From Thiobacillus sp. 63-78 (GTDB taxonomy: Bacteria; Pseudomonadota; Gammaproteobacteria; Burkholderiales; Thiobacillaceae), in assembly GCA_001899765.1 (NCBI GenBank), contig MKWM01000007.1:1-64000 (forward strand): a stretch of 64,000 nucleotides of DNA, given 5' to 3'. Below the pieces are notes generated by a model. It made no database searches and had not been told where the DNA came from. It worked only from the letters and a program-made list of their open reading frames with translations. Below, piece after piece: positions 40,034 through 48,623 of the stretch; positions within the stretch are counted from its first letter, which is position 1, and every line of letters begins with the position of its first letter. Position numbers and translations under genes: made by a program.

Positions 40034-41210
40034 GGCCTTTCTGATCACGTCGCTGTCAGGACGCGTGCTGGCCAGGGCGGCTGCACGCGCCCGGCGTCCG
40101 GTCGTCGGGATCGATGCCTTCGCCGATCGGGACACCTGCGGGATGGCCATGAACTGGACACGCTCGCCCCTGGATCGCCATGGGATATTCGACACGGCGG
40201 CCATGCTGGATGCGGCCGATTCACTCTGTCCGCCCGCCGCCTGTCTCGGACTGATCTATGGATCGGGGTTCGAGGCCCGGCCGGCGCTCTTGCGCGGGCT
40301 GGCCAAAGACCGGACCTTGCTCGGCAATGGTCCGGAGGTTCTGGAAGCCATCGCGGACCCGCTCCGCTTCAGCGATCTGCTGGCCACGCTCGGCATTCCG
40401 CATCCGGCGACCCGCCTGTCGCGTCCTGCACAGGTCGCCGGCTGGCTGTCCAAGCGGGCCGGGGCATGCGGCGGCACGCATGTGCGCCCTGCTGCATGTG
40501 CGCCGTCCGAAGAGGAAGCAGGGCGCTATTTCCAGCAGCAGATCGCCGGCGAGGAATGGTCGTTCCTGTTCCTGGCCAACGGCGGCGGAATCTGTCCGGT
40601 CGGCTTCAATCAACCGCTTGCGACGCCATCCGAAGCCATCGGAAACTGGAGCTACGCCGGGGCGACGCGCAGGGATGCCGGGCCACCGGAATTCGGTGAT
40701 GCGGTGACAGAGGCCGCGCGGGTGCTCACCGCCAAACTCGGCCTGGTCGGCCTCAATGGCATTGATTTCATCGTCACCCGCAGCGGCTGGGTATTGCTGG
40801 AATTGAATCCCCGCCCGCCCGCCACGCTGGAGTTGTGGGATGTGCCCTTGCTGCCGAGCCTGTTCGATCTGCACATCGAAGCCTGCCAGGGCCGACTGCC
40901 CAAACGTCTGCCCAGACCGGACGGCAGCATGACGGTGGCCGTCGTCTATGCCAAAGCCCGCACCGCCATCCCTGCCGATTTCGCGTGGCCCGAGTGGTGC
41001 GCGGACTTGCCCTGGGCGGATAGCGTGATCGAGGCCGGCGAGCCTCTCTGCACGGTCCGTGCGGAAGGACCGGATGCGGCGTCCGCCCGCTACCGGGCAC
41101 TGGGCAGGCGCCAGGAAATACTCGAACGACTGGATCGGCCTGCCGCCGCTGCGGCCGGCAGGCAGGCGCGCCGCCACACTCAACCAACCCTCGTGCTCCA
41201 GACCCGATGA
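40023..41210 (+). CDS. ATP-grasp protein of the H4MPT cluster
   Basis: A 395-residue protein. The ATP-grasp core is recognisable from EEWSFLFLANGG and GLVGLNGIDFIVTRSGWVLLELNPRPPATLE, the latter supplying the metal-binding Glu and Asn-x-Arg. The N-terminal part (VVGIDAFADRDT) resembles the pre-ATP domain. Such genes are conserved in H4MPT clusters of methylotrophs and archaea and probably ligate an amino acid or acid to a cofactor intermediate; the exact step is unknown. It overlaps mtdB by 11 bases and mch by 4. Confidence 0.85.
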   Translation: MSPKAFLITSLSGRVLARAAARARRPVVGIDAFADRDTCGMAMNWTRSPLDRHGIFDTAAMLDAADSLCPPAACLGLIYGSGFEARPALLRGLAKDRTLLGNGPEVLEAIADPLRFSDLLATLGIPHPATRLSRPAQVAGWLSKRAGACGGTHVRPAACAPSEEEAGRYFQQQIAGEEWSFLFLANGGGICPVGFNQPLATPSEAIGNWSYAGATRRDAGPPEFGDAVTEAARVLTAKLGLVGLNGIDFIVTRSGWVLLELNPRPPATLELWDVPLLPSLFDLHIEACQGRLPKRLPRPDGSMTVAVVYAKARTAIPADFAWPEWCADLPWADSVIEAGEPLCTVRAEGPDAASARYRALGRRQEILERLDRPAAAAAGRQARRHTQPTLVLQTR

Positions 41211-42184
41211 CACCCGACATGAACCACACTCCCAGCGTCAACCGGCTTGCCGCCCCCCTGGTCGAGTCCTTAGTAGAGCACGCCGAGGAATTGCGCCTGA
41301 CGATTTCGCGGCTGGACAATGGCGTGCACATTGTCGATGCGGGCATCCAGACCACCGGCGGCATCGAGGCCGGCCGGCGCATCGCCGAAATCTGCCTGGG
41401 CGGCCTGGGCCGTGTCGCACTTGTTCCGGCCGCCTCGCAGGCGGCATGGCCCTGGGAATTGTCCGTGTCCACAGCACAACCCGTGCTGGCCTGCCTGGGC
41501 AGCCAGTACGCCGGGTGGAGCCTGTCGCACGGCGAAGGCAAGGGCAGTTTCTTCGCATTGGGATCAGGTCCCGGCCGCGCCCTGGCCGGCAAGGAGGAAC
41601 TCTTCGAAGAACTCGCCTATCGCGATCGCGCGGATTCGGCCTGTCTGGTACTGGAGACCGACAAGACCCCGCCGCTGCCCCTGCTGGACAAGATCGCCGC
41701 CCAGTGCGATGTTCCGCCCGACCGGCTGACCCTGATCCTCACCCCCACCACCAGTCTGGCCGGCGGCGTCCAGGTGGTCGCGCGCGTGCTGGAAGTGGCG
41801 CTGCACAAGGCGCACTTCCTGGGCTTTCCGCTCGCCCACATCGTCGACGGCATGGGCACGGCTCCGCTCTGCCCGCCTTCGCCGGATTTCCTGACCGCCA
41901 TGGGACGCACCAACGACGCGATCCTGTTTGGGGGCCGCGTGCAACTGTTTGTCACCGGCGAGGAAGCCAGCGCCGAAGATCTGGCACGACGCATGCCGAG
42001 CGAGGCCTCCAGGGATTATGGCCAGCCTTTCGCGCAGGTATTCAAGGAAGCCGGGCATGATTTCTACAAGATCGACCCGCTGCTGTTCGCGCCAGCCCAG
42101 ATCATCGTGACCTGTCTCGCTACCGGGCGCAGTTTCCGCGCCGGCCATCTCAATGCGGACCTGCTGGAGCGTTCGTTTTCATGA
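41207..42184 (+). CDS. mch: Methenyl-H4MPT cyclohydrolase
   Basis: A 325-residue enzyme that hydrolyses methenyl-H4MPT to formyl-H4MPT, the substrate of FhcD. Family blocks are NGVHIVDAGIQTTGGIEAGRRIAEICLGGLG, CLGSQYAGWSLSHGEGKGSFFALGSGP, the LILTPTTSLAGGVQVVARVLE stretch and FYKIDPLLFAPAQIIVTCL. The ATG at 41207 gives a 4-base overlap with the ATP-grasp gene; a second ATG lies 12 bases on. Confidence 0.96.
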   Translation: MTPDMNHTPSVNRLAAPLVESLVEHAEELRLTISRLDNGVHIVDAGIQTTGGIEAGRRIAEICLGGLGRVALVPAASQAAWPWELSVSTAQPVLACLGSQYAGWSLSHGEGKGSFFALGSGPGRALAGKEELFEELAYRDRADSACLVLETDKTPPLPLLDKIAAQCDVPPDRLTLILTPTTSLAGGVQVVARVLEVALHKAHFLGFPLAHIVDGMGTAPLCPPSPDFLTAMGRTNDAILFGGRVQLFVTGEEASAEDLARRMPSEASRDYGQPFAQVFKEAGHDFYKIDPLLFAPAQIIVTCLATGRSFRAGHLNADLLERSFS

Positions 42185-43092
42185 CACGCCGCATCGTGAT
42201 CTTCACCGACGATCCGGGCTGGCACGGCAGGCAGCTCAAACGTGCGTTCGCGCGCAGAGGCTATGCGGCCGACTACCTGTCGCTGACGGATTGCCGGGTG
42301 GATCTGAGCCAGGCCAGCGGCGTGGCGATACCCGGTTTCGGGCATGCGCTGCCCGACGGCGTGTTCGTCCGCGGCGTCCCGGGCGGCACTCTGGAACAGG
42401 TGACCCTCCGGCTTGATTTCCTGCACCTGTTGCCACTGCTGGGCGTGCCGGTCTACAACCCGGTCCGCGCCATCGAGAAAAGCGTGGACAAGGCCATGAC
42501 CAGCCTGCTGCTGCATCGGGCCGGCATTCCGACGCCCCCCACGTGGGTGACGGAATCCGAATCCCATGCACGTGCCCTGCTGATGCGCGAAATCGCCCTG
42601 GGACACAACCTGGTGCTCAAGCCGCTGTTCGGTTCCCAGGGCAAAGGCCTCATGCGTCTGGCCTCGCCCGCCGATCTCCCGCCGGGCGAGGCCTACCAGG
42701 GCGTGTATTACCTGCAACGCTATATCGGCGGCGAGACAGGCTCATGGGAGGATTACCGGATACTCGTGGCCGGAGGCAAAAGCCGCGCCGCCATGACGCG
42801 TAAAGGGACCAGCTGGATCAACAACGTGGCACAGGGTGCCGCCTGCCGGCCGGCCCCGGCCGACCCCGAACTGTCCAGACTGGCGGAAGACGCCGTCCGC
42901 GCACTCGACATGGAGTACGCCGGGGTCGACCTCATGCGCGACCCCGAAGGCCGTCTGTGCGTTCTGGAAGTCAACAGCATTCCGGCCTGGCGCGGCCTGC
43001 AAAGCGTCGTCCAGGACAACATCGCCGCCCTGCTGGTCAACGATTTTCTCGACCGGCATGTGATCGGAGAATCCCGGGAGCGGTGCGCATGA
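42181..43092 (+). CDS. RimK-family ATP-grasp ligase
   Basis: A 303-residue ATP-grasp enzyme of the RimK/MptN/CofF group, which adds glutamate to substrates. Seen are RIVIFTDDPGWHGRQLKRAFARRG, the NPVRAIEKSVDKAMTSLLLHRAGIPTPPT substrate-lid region, VLKPLFGSQGKGLMRL (ATP loop), and the metal-binding LCVLEVNSIPAWRGLQ. In archaea MptN glutamylates H4MPT, so a cofactor-tailing role is likely. It overlaps mch and the CitG-like gene by 4 bases each. Confidence 0.88.
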   Translation: MTRRIVIFTDDPGWHGRQLKRAFARRGYAADYLSLTDCRVDLSQASGVAIPGFGHALPDGVFVRGVPGGTLEQVTLRLDFLHLLPLLGVPVYNPVRAIEKSVDKAMTSLLLHRAGIPTPPTWVTESESHARALLMREIALGHNLVLKPLFGSQGKGLMRLASPADLPPGEAYQGVYYLQRYIGGETGSWEDYRILVAGGKSRAAMTRKGTSWINNVAQGAACRPAPADPELSRLAEDAVRALDMEYAGVDLMRDPEGRLCVLEVNSIPAWRGLQSVVQDNIAALLVNDFLDRHVIGESRERCA

Positions 43093-44000
43093 GTGCAGAC
43101 ATGATGCATCCGCCTGTCGACCTGCGCTTGTCCGATCTGTTTCTTGCGGCCTGCGAGATGGATGTGGCCGCATTCAAGCCCGGTAATGTGAGCCGGGAAT
43201 CCCCGGGACACGGCATGACAGCCGAGGATTTCCTTGCCAGTGCCGAGGCGGCCGCGCCCCACGTGACCGATCCCGACCTCGCTATCGGCGAACGGATCTA
43301 TCGCGCGATCAAGGCCACCCGGGAGGCGGTCCACTGCAACACCAATCTCGGCATCGTTCTGCTGGCCGCCCCCCTCCTGCATGCCGCGCAGCATCGCCTG
43401 CCGGACGACACGCTGGTGCAGCAACTGCAGCGCAGTCTGGATGCGCTCACGCGGGAAGATGCGGAATGGGTCTACGAGGCCATCCGGCTGGCCGCCCCGG
43501 GAGGACTCGGCGCAAGCCCGCGTCACGACGTCCGGGAAGCACCGGCCGTGACGCTGCTGGCGGCCATGCAGGAAGCCTCGAAATGGGACCGTATCGCCTA
43601 TCAGTACACCCATTGCTATGCCGACATCCTGGGTGCCGGGCTGATTTCCCTGCACCAGGGCCGCACGCACTGGGACAGCGAGACCGCGGCCGTCACAAGC
43701 GCCTATCTCGGATTTCTTTCCGGATTTCCCGACACCCACATCTGGCGCAAGCATGGCCCCGGCACCGCCGACGAGGTACAGGCCATGGCATTCGACTGCG
43801 TGGCCAACCTGGCCCGGTGTCCCGACTGGCCGTGCGCCAGGATCCATTTGACGGGTCTGGACAAGACCCTCAAATCCTCGGATTTCAACCCTGGCACGAG
43901 TGCCGATCTGACCGTGGCGACATGGCTCGCGGATCGGCTCCTGCACGAGGAGGAAATCCGTATTTCAAACCACACCAAGGGGAGCACTCAGTATGTTTGA
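43089..44000 (+). CDS. CitG/MdcB-like protein (triphosphoribosyl-dephospho-CoA synthase family)
   Basis: A 303-residue protein of the CitG family, which in citrate and malonate lyase systems makes the prosthetic-group precursor from dephospho-CoA and ATP. It has the family blocks FKPGNVSRESPGHGMTAEDFLASA, NTNLGIVLLAAPLLHAA, GGLGASPRHDVRE and HWDSETAAVTSAYLGFLSGFPDTHIWRKHG. A paralogue is conserved in methylotroph H4MPT clusters, presumably for a related phosphoribosyl transfer in H4MPT or methanofuran synthesis. Overlap of 4 bases with the RimK-like gene. Confidence 0.86.
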   Translation: MSADMMHPPVDLRLSDLFLAACEMDVAAFKPGNVSRESPGHGMTAEDFLASAEAAAPHVTDPDLAIGERIYRAIKATREAVHCNTNLGIVLLAAPLLHAAQHRLPDDTLVQQLQRSLDALTREDAEWVYEAIRLAAPGGLGASPRHDVREAPAVTLLAAMQEASKWDRIAYQYTHCYADILGAGLISLHQGRTHWDSETAAVTSAYLGFLSGFPDTHIWRKHGPGTADEVQAMAFDCVANLARCPDWPCARIHLTGLDKTLKSSDFNPGTSADLTVATWLADRLLHEEEIRISNHTKGSTQYV

Positions 44001-44109
44001 CTGGCTGAATCGCCTGGTTGGTCATGCAACAAGTGGTCAGCCGGCGGACGACTCGGCGCTGGCGACCGCTATAACCAAACCGAGTCTGTTTAACTTTAGG
44101 AGTGAATGA
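43993..44109 (+). CDS. Possible 38-residue small ORF between the CitG-like gene and fae
   Basis: A 38-codon frame beginning [15 protein letters not shown] and ending FNFRSE overlaps the CitG-like stop by 8 bases and the fae start by 1 (TGATG). It fills the gap exactly, so translation through it would couple fae to the upstream gene. No ribosome site is seen and I know no homologue. It could simply be spacer containing a fae promoter. Confidence 0.3.
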   Translation: MFDWLNRLVGHATSGQPADDSALATAITKPSLFNFRSE

Positions 44110-44621
44110 TGGCGAAGATCAATAGCGTTCTGGTAGGCGAGTCCCTGGTCGGTGAAGGGAATGAAGTGGCACACATCGACCTGATCATGGGCCCGCGCGG
44201 CAGCGCCGCCGAAGCGGCATTCTGCAACGGCCTGGTCAACAACAAGGACGGCTTCACTTCCCTGCTGGCTGTCGTGGCGCCCAACCTGCCCACCAAGCCC
44301 AACACCATGATGTTCAACAAGGTCACCATCAAGGGCGCCAAGCAGGCCGTCCAGATGTTCGGCCCGGCGCAGCGCGGCGTGGCGATGGCGGTCGCGGATT
44401 GCGTGGAAGACGGCACCATTCCGGCTGCCGAAGCGGACAATCTGTTCATTTGCGTGGGCGTGTTCATCCACTGGGAAGCCGAGGACAACACCAAGATCCA
44501 GGACTACAACTACCAGGCCACCAAGGAATCCATCAAGCGTGCCATTGCCGGTGAACCCAAGGCGGCTGACGTGGTTGCCCAGAAAGCGAAGGCCGGCCAC
44601 CCCTTCGCCGCGCACAAGTAA
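44109..44621 (+). CDS. fae: Formaldehyde-activating enzyme Fae
   Basis: A 170-residue enzyme that condenses formaldehyde with H4MPT to methylene-H4MPT. It reads [34 protein letters not shown] with the conserved His of the HIDL motif, [21 protein letters not shown], and [20 protein letters not shown]. An AGGAG at 44098-44102 is six bases before ATG 44109; the ATG at 44106 is too close. Fae is usually very abundant, so an extra promoter just upstream is likely. Length is normal. Confidence 0.97.
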   Translation: MAKINSVLVGESLVGEGNEVAHIDLIMGPRGSAAEAAFCNGLVNNKDGFTSLLAVVAPNLPTKPNTMMFNKVTIKGAKQAVQMFGPAQRGVAMAVADCVEDGTIPAAEADNLFICVGVFIHWEAEDNTKIQDYNYQATKESIKRAIAGEPKAADVVAQKAKAGHPFAAHK

Positions 44622-44635
44622 TCGGGAGCACGGAC

Positions 44636-45859
44636 GTGATTTGCAATGAATGCGGGGCCATGGTGAGCGAACTCGACAACGGGCATCTGCTTGCCTGTAG
44701 TGGCCTGACCTTGCAGGAATACGCATTGCGTCACGTCTTGCCGCTCGATCTGCTGGTGTCGCCGGACAGGATCAAGACAGACACCGCGCAAGCGGACCTT
44801 CCCCTCATGCCGGTCGCGGTACCCGATGAAACGGCGCGGGCCGTACTGGCGGGCTTGCGCCTGGCGGGCAAAGTGCACGATGCCGGACCGCTTTGTTTCG
44901 TCGAGGGCGAGGTTTCCTGGCTGGATCTGTTGTTCTGCGATCTGGCGCAACTCGCGCCTTACGGCTTCCGCTTTCGCCAGGAATATCACTACGCACCCGG
45001 CTCGCACCGGGTCGTGGCGAGAAACCGTCTGGTGACTCAAAAGCGCAATCTGGTCGGCCCCTGGCTTCCCGCCAGGGTGCCTCCCCCAGAGCAATACCTG
45101 AAATATGCAGTGTATCTGGCCCATGCAGCCGAGCTGCATGCCGGATTTTTATTCCTGCCTTTCGCTTCGGACGACGAAGCCGACGAGGCAGCCGAATTCC
45201 TGTCGCGCGAACTGGACGTGAACACCCGTCCACTGGCCGCCGGCACCCCTCTTTTACGTACCCTGACCCGGGCCGATGCGACACGCCTGCTGGACCGTCT
45301 GCGCAGCCAGCTGGAATCCATGCCGGGCGTCTGGCCGCGCTTCCATCCGGATACGCCGGAAATCACGGTGAGCAAGGAGGTCGTGTTCGATTCCGCCCAC
45401 TTCCTCACCGATCATCCCGCCCGCTGCAGCAACCTGCACGGTGGACGCTATGTCCTGCACGTCAAGGTGCGCGGGCAGGTTGACCCGGTCACGGGCTGCG
45501 TGCTGGATTACGGCTATCTCAAACGCGTGGTCAACGCCCGCGTCGTGGAACGCTTCGATCATCACACGCTCAACTATGCCGGGCCGGAACTGGCCTGGCG
45601 CTCCACCACCGAAATGCTCAGTATGCATATCTGGGAGCAGCTCATCGACTTCCTGCCCGGACTGACCGAGCTGACCCTGTACGAAACGCCCCAGTCATGG
45701 TGCCAGTACAGCGGTCCCGATCTGGAGACCTGGCAGCGTCAGGGCAGCCAGCCGCTGCTGGGCCGCTTCACCGATCCGGCGCTGGGACATTCGCCTTGGC
45801 GCCACCCGCTGCGGACGTTGGATGAGCGGTATGCAACCCCGCAAGCTCGGTGCGACTGA
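44636..45859 (+). CDS. Two-domain protein with C-terminal 6-pyruvoyl-tetrahydropterin synthase/QueD-like domain
   Basis: A 407-residue protein, more than twice the length of simple PTPS/QueD. The C-terminal half (from about residue 241) has VSKEVVFDSAHFL (His255), CSNLHGG (Cys264, His268), FDHHTLN and a TTEML block, as in the PTPS family. Where the family has HGH, this protein has HGG, so one zinc-ligand His is missing. The N-terminal 230 residues begin with Cys pairs (ICNECG) and are of unknown type. It starts at GTG 44636 with GGGAG upstream, and its end overlaps the convergent HisA-like gene by 92 bases. A pterin step for H4MPT is inferred. Confidence 0.8.
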   Translation: MICNECGAMVSELDNGHLLACSGLTLQEYALRHVLPLDLLVSPDRIKTDTAQADLPLMPVAVPDETARAVLAGLRLAGKVHDAGPLCFVEGEVSWLDLLFCDLAQLAPYGFRFRQEYHYAPGSHRVVARNRLVTQKRNLVGPWLPARVPPPEQYLKYAVYLAHAAELHAGFLFLPFASDDEADEAAEFLSRELDVNTRPLAAGTPLLRTLTRADATRLLDRLRSQLESMPGVWPRFHPDTPEITVSKEVVFDSAHFLTDHPARCSNLHGGRYVLHVKVRGQVDPVTGCVLDYGYLKRVVNARVVERFDHHTLNYAGPELAWRSTTEMLSMHIWEQLIDFLPGLTELTLYETPQSWCQYSGPDLETWQRQGSQPLLGRFTDPALGHSPWRHPLRTLDERYATPQARCD

Positions 45860-46529
45860 GCCGGCCGTCGTGCAGCGCCGAGGCCAGCAGGACACCCGCC
45901 GCGCCGGCCCCGGCCAGCGTGGACAGATCGCCGGCATGGCGCACACCGCCCGCGGCATAGAAACGGCAGGCCGGATTCAGCTGCCGCAACTGTACGAGGC
46001 GTGCCAGATCGGGCCCCGCCTCCATCCCCACACGCGCCAGGGTCATGACGATCACCTGCGCCGGCCAGCGTTCCGGGTATTGCAGAAACGTGTCGGAACC
46101 GAGAAAATCGTCTCCCCGGAAATCCAGCGACAGGACGCCCTGCGCGGGCCATGCCCCGCCTTCCGGAAGGGCCGTCAGGCTCTCGCTGCCCAGCACCGGC
46201 CGTCCCCGGCCTGCTGCCTGCGAGGCTTGAGCCGCCGCCGCACTGGAAAATCCCCCGTCCACCCAGAACTCGAGCTCCGGATGCGATCGCTGCAATGCCT
46301 CCACGACCTTTCCATGATGGCCCCGCTTCAGGATGGCGTCCAGATCGGCAATATAGATTCGCCGGAAGGGATACAGCGCAAGCAGCCCATGCAGCACCGC
46401 CGCGGGGCGGCTGGAATCGCACAACGTCGATTGCAGCGGCCGATAGTCGTCGCGCTTGCCGGCCCGGGCACGCACCACCTGCCCGTCCATCAGATCGAGA
46501 ACCGGAACAAGGTCTAGGCGCGCGGACAT
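45768..46529 (-). CDS. HisA-like TIM-barrel protein of the C1 cluster
   Basis: A 253-residue TIM-barrel protein related to HisA/HisF. It starts LDLVPVLDLMDGQVVRARAG (HisA-like first strand), has LYPFRRIYIADLDAILKRG, LEFWVDGGFSS and ends RFYAAGGVRHAGDL and GAGAAGVLLASALHDG, the phosphate-binding half. No other his genes are here. A HisA-like protein is conserved in methylotroph H4MPT clusters and its step is unknown. It is the only minus-strand gene between the two plus-strand operons: its ATG overlaps the divergent ATG at 46528, and its tail runs 92 bases into the PTPS-like gene. Confidence 0.82.
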   Translation of the reverse strand: MSARLDLVPVLDLMDGQVVRARAGKRDDYRPLQSTLCDSSRPAAVLHGLLALYPFRRIYIADLDAILKRGHHGKVVEALQRSHPELEFWVDGGFSSAAAAQASQAAGRGRPVLGSESLTALPEGGAWPAQGVLSLDFRGDDFLGSDTFLQYPERWPAQVIVMTLARVGMEAGPDLARLVQLRQLNPACRFYAAGGVRHAGDLSTLAGAGAAGVLLASALHDGRLSRTELAGLHTAHPTSAAGGAKANVPAPDR

Positions 46530-47517
46530 GAAAGTGTTCGTTTTCGAATACGTGACGGGAGGAGGCTTCGCCAGGATGGCGCTGCCCGGATTTTTACACG
46601 ATGCCGAAGTCATGTGGCAAGCGCTGGTCGACGATCTCCGCGTCATCGACGGCGTGGAGGTGCTGACCCTGCGGGACGACCGCCTGGACCGCCAGCCCGC
46701 CCTGGACAAGGTGGAAATCCTCTACACGGAAGCCGGCCGCTTCAGGGAGGACTACCGGCATTGCCTCGCCGCATCCGATGCCGTATGGGTGATCGCACCG
46801 GAAGAAGCCGGCATCCTCGAATCCCTGAACCGGGAGATCCTGATCGCCGGCAAACGCCTGCTGGGCTGCCAGCCCGACGCCGTGCGCATCGCCGCGAGCA
46901 AATTTGCCACCGCGCAGTGCCTGAGCCGTGCGGGCATCCCCGTGGCGCCCACGTTCACGTCAGCGTTGCGGATGCCGGCGACAGGCCCGGTGGTCGCCAA
47001 ACCCGACGAGGGCGCCGGCTGCCAGGACACCCTGTACTTCCCCGACCGGGCCGCAGCCGGGGAATGGGCGCTGGGCAAGGACGGCGCAGGATTTGTTTTT
47101 CAACCCTATCTGCCGGGTGAGCCGCGCTCGCTTTCCGTGCTGTGCCATCCCGGCGGATGCCGGTTATTGTCGGTCAACAGGCAGCACATCCGTCTGGCGG
47201 CGGGGCAACTGCACTTCCATGGCGTGACGACCAATGCGCTGCCCGATCGCGATGGCTGCCATGCCAGCCTGGCCCGGCGCGTGGCCGCGGCCATCCCGGG
47301 CCTGTGGGGCTACGTGGGCATCGACCTGATCGATACGGAAGACGGGCCGGTAATTCTGGAAGTGAACCCGCGCGTGACCGTGTCCTATGCCGGGATGCGT
47401 TCGGCGCTGGGCTTCAATCCCGCCGCGAGTGTGCTGGCGCTCCCTGACCCTCCGGCCCCGGGCGCATGGCCGCCCGCCGGTCCGCTGCGCGACGAGCGGA
47501 TATCGCAATGTCCATGA
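46528..47517 (+). CDS. ATP-grasp ligase, MfnD-like
   Basis: A 329-residue ATP-grasp protein. It opens MKVFVFEYVTGGGFAR, the hallmark of archaeal MfnD (tyramine-glutamate ligase) and its methylotroph relatives. The ATP-grasp core follows: VVAKPDEGAGCQDTLYF, FVFQPYLPGEPRSLSVLCH and GYVGIDLIDTEDGPVILEVNPRVTVSY with the metal-binding Glu-x-Asn. It should attach glutamate to tyramine or tyrosine during methanofuran synthesis. It starts this operon; no promoter space exists outside the overlapping HisA-like start. Confidence 0.82.
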   Translation: MKVFVFEYVTGGGFARMALPGFLHDAEVMWQALVDDLRVIDGVEVLTLRDDRLDRQPALDKVEILYTEAGRFREDYRHCLAASDAVWVIAPEEAGILESLNREILIAGKRLLGCQPDAVRIAASKFATAQCLSRAGIPVAPTFTSALRMPATGPVVAKPDEGAGCQDTLYFPDRAAAGEWALGKDGAGFVFQPYLPGEPRSLSVLCHPGGCRLLSVNRQHIRLAAGQLHFHGVTTNALPDRDGCHASLARRVAAAIPGLWGYVGIDLIDTEDGPVILEVNPRVTVSYAGMRSALGFNPAASVLALPDPPAPGAWPPAGPLRDERISQCP

Positions 47518-48623
47518 ACGCCGCCGTGCACAAATCCTCCCTGGACGGCGCCCTGATCGGATGGGACGTCGGCGGCGCACATCTGAAAGCCGCGCGGATC
47601 GAACCCGATGACCGGCTCTCCGGCGTCTGGCTGGAACCCTGCCCGCTCTGGCGCAGCCTCGACCAGTTGCGCCAGGCCATCGACCGGATCGAAGCCGCGA
47701 TGCCGGCAAACGGTGCCTGCGCGCATGCCGTCACCATGACCGGAGAAATGGTCGATCTGTTTGCGACACGGCAGGCCGGTGTACAGGCGCTGGCCGCCTT
47801 TCTGGATGAGCGCCTGGGGGCTGGCCGGGTATATTTTTACGCGGGCACCCATGGCTGGCTCGATGTCAGCCAGGCCCGCCAGCATGCCGAGTGGGTCGCT
47901 TCCGCCAACTGGCATGCCACCGCGCATCTGATTTCGACCTGCGTCAGCGAGGCCCTGCTGATCGATATCGGCAGCACCACCACCGACCTGATTCCCATCC
48001 GGAACGGCGCAGTGGCCACCTCCAGCAGCAGCGACCGCGAGCGCCTGTCGGCCGGCGAGCTCGTCTATACCGGCGTGGCCCGCACACCGGTCATGGCCCT
48101 CGCGAGCGAAGCGCCCGTGGCCGGGCATTTCACGCCGCTGATGGCGGAACATTTCGCAACCAGTTCGGATGTTTACCGGATCCTCGGACTGCTCCCGGAC
48201 AAGGCCGATCTGCACGACACGGCGGACGGCGGCGCCAAGACGCAGGCGGCCAGCCGGGCACGCCTCGCCCGCATGGTCGGGCGGGATGCCGCGGAACTGT
48301 CAGACCAGGCCTGGGCCGACCTGGCGGCCTGGTTTGCGGAGGCCCAGATGGCCCGCATCGGACGCGCAGCGCGGCAGGTATTGTCGCGCGAGCTGCTGGC
48401 CGCCACCGCCCCGGTGATCATCGCGGGCGTCGGCGGCTTCCTCGGCCCGCGGCTCGCTGCGCGGCTCGGGCGTCCGGTGATCAATTTCTCGCAAATCCTG
48501 ACACCGCACGCCCATCCGGATATGATTGACGAATGTGCGCCAGCGGTCGCGGTGGGGCGGCTGCTCGCCGCACAGCGCCCGCCCCGGAATCCTCACGCCC
48601 CTGCAGACACGCCATGCGGATAA
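47514..48623 (+). CDS. H4MPT-linked C1 transfer pathway protein, MfnF-like
   Basis: A 369-residue ASKHA (actin/hexokinase-like) protein of the family found only with H4MPT/methanofuran genes. It has IGWDVGGAHLKAARIE near the start, ALLIDIGSTTTDLIPI (phosphate loop) and VIIAGVGGFLGPRLA near the end. The archaeal relative MfnF joins the furan diphosphate to the tyramine-glutamate. I use ATG 47514, which gives an ATGA overlap; ATG 47508 is an alternative. Confidence 0.83.
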   Translation: MNAAVHKSSLDGALIGWDVGGAHLKAARIEPDDRLSGVWLEPCPLWRSLDQLRQAIDRIEAAMPANGACAHAVTMTGEMVDLFATRQAGVQALAAFLDERLGAGRVYFYAGTHGWLDVSQARQHAEWVASANWHATAHLISTCVSEALLIDIGSTTTDLIPIRNGAVATSSSSDRERLSAGELVYTGVARTPVMALASEAPVAGHFTPLMAEHFATSSDVYRILGLLPDKADLHDTADGGAKTQAASRARLARMVGRDAAELSDQAWADLAAWFAEAQMARIGRAARQVLSRELLAATAPVIIAGVGGFLGPRLAARLGRPVINFSQILTPHAHPDMIDECAPAVAVGRLLAAQRPPRNPHAPADTPCG

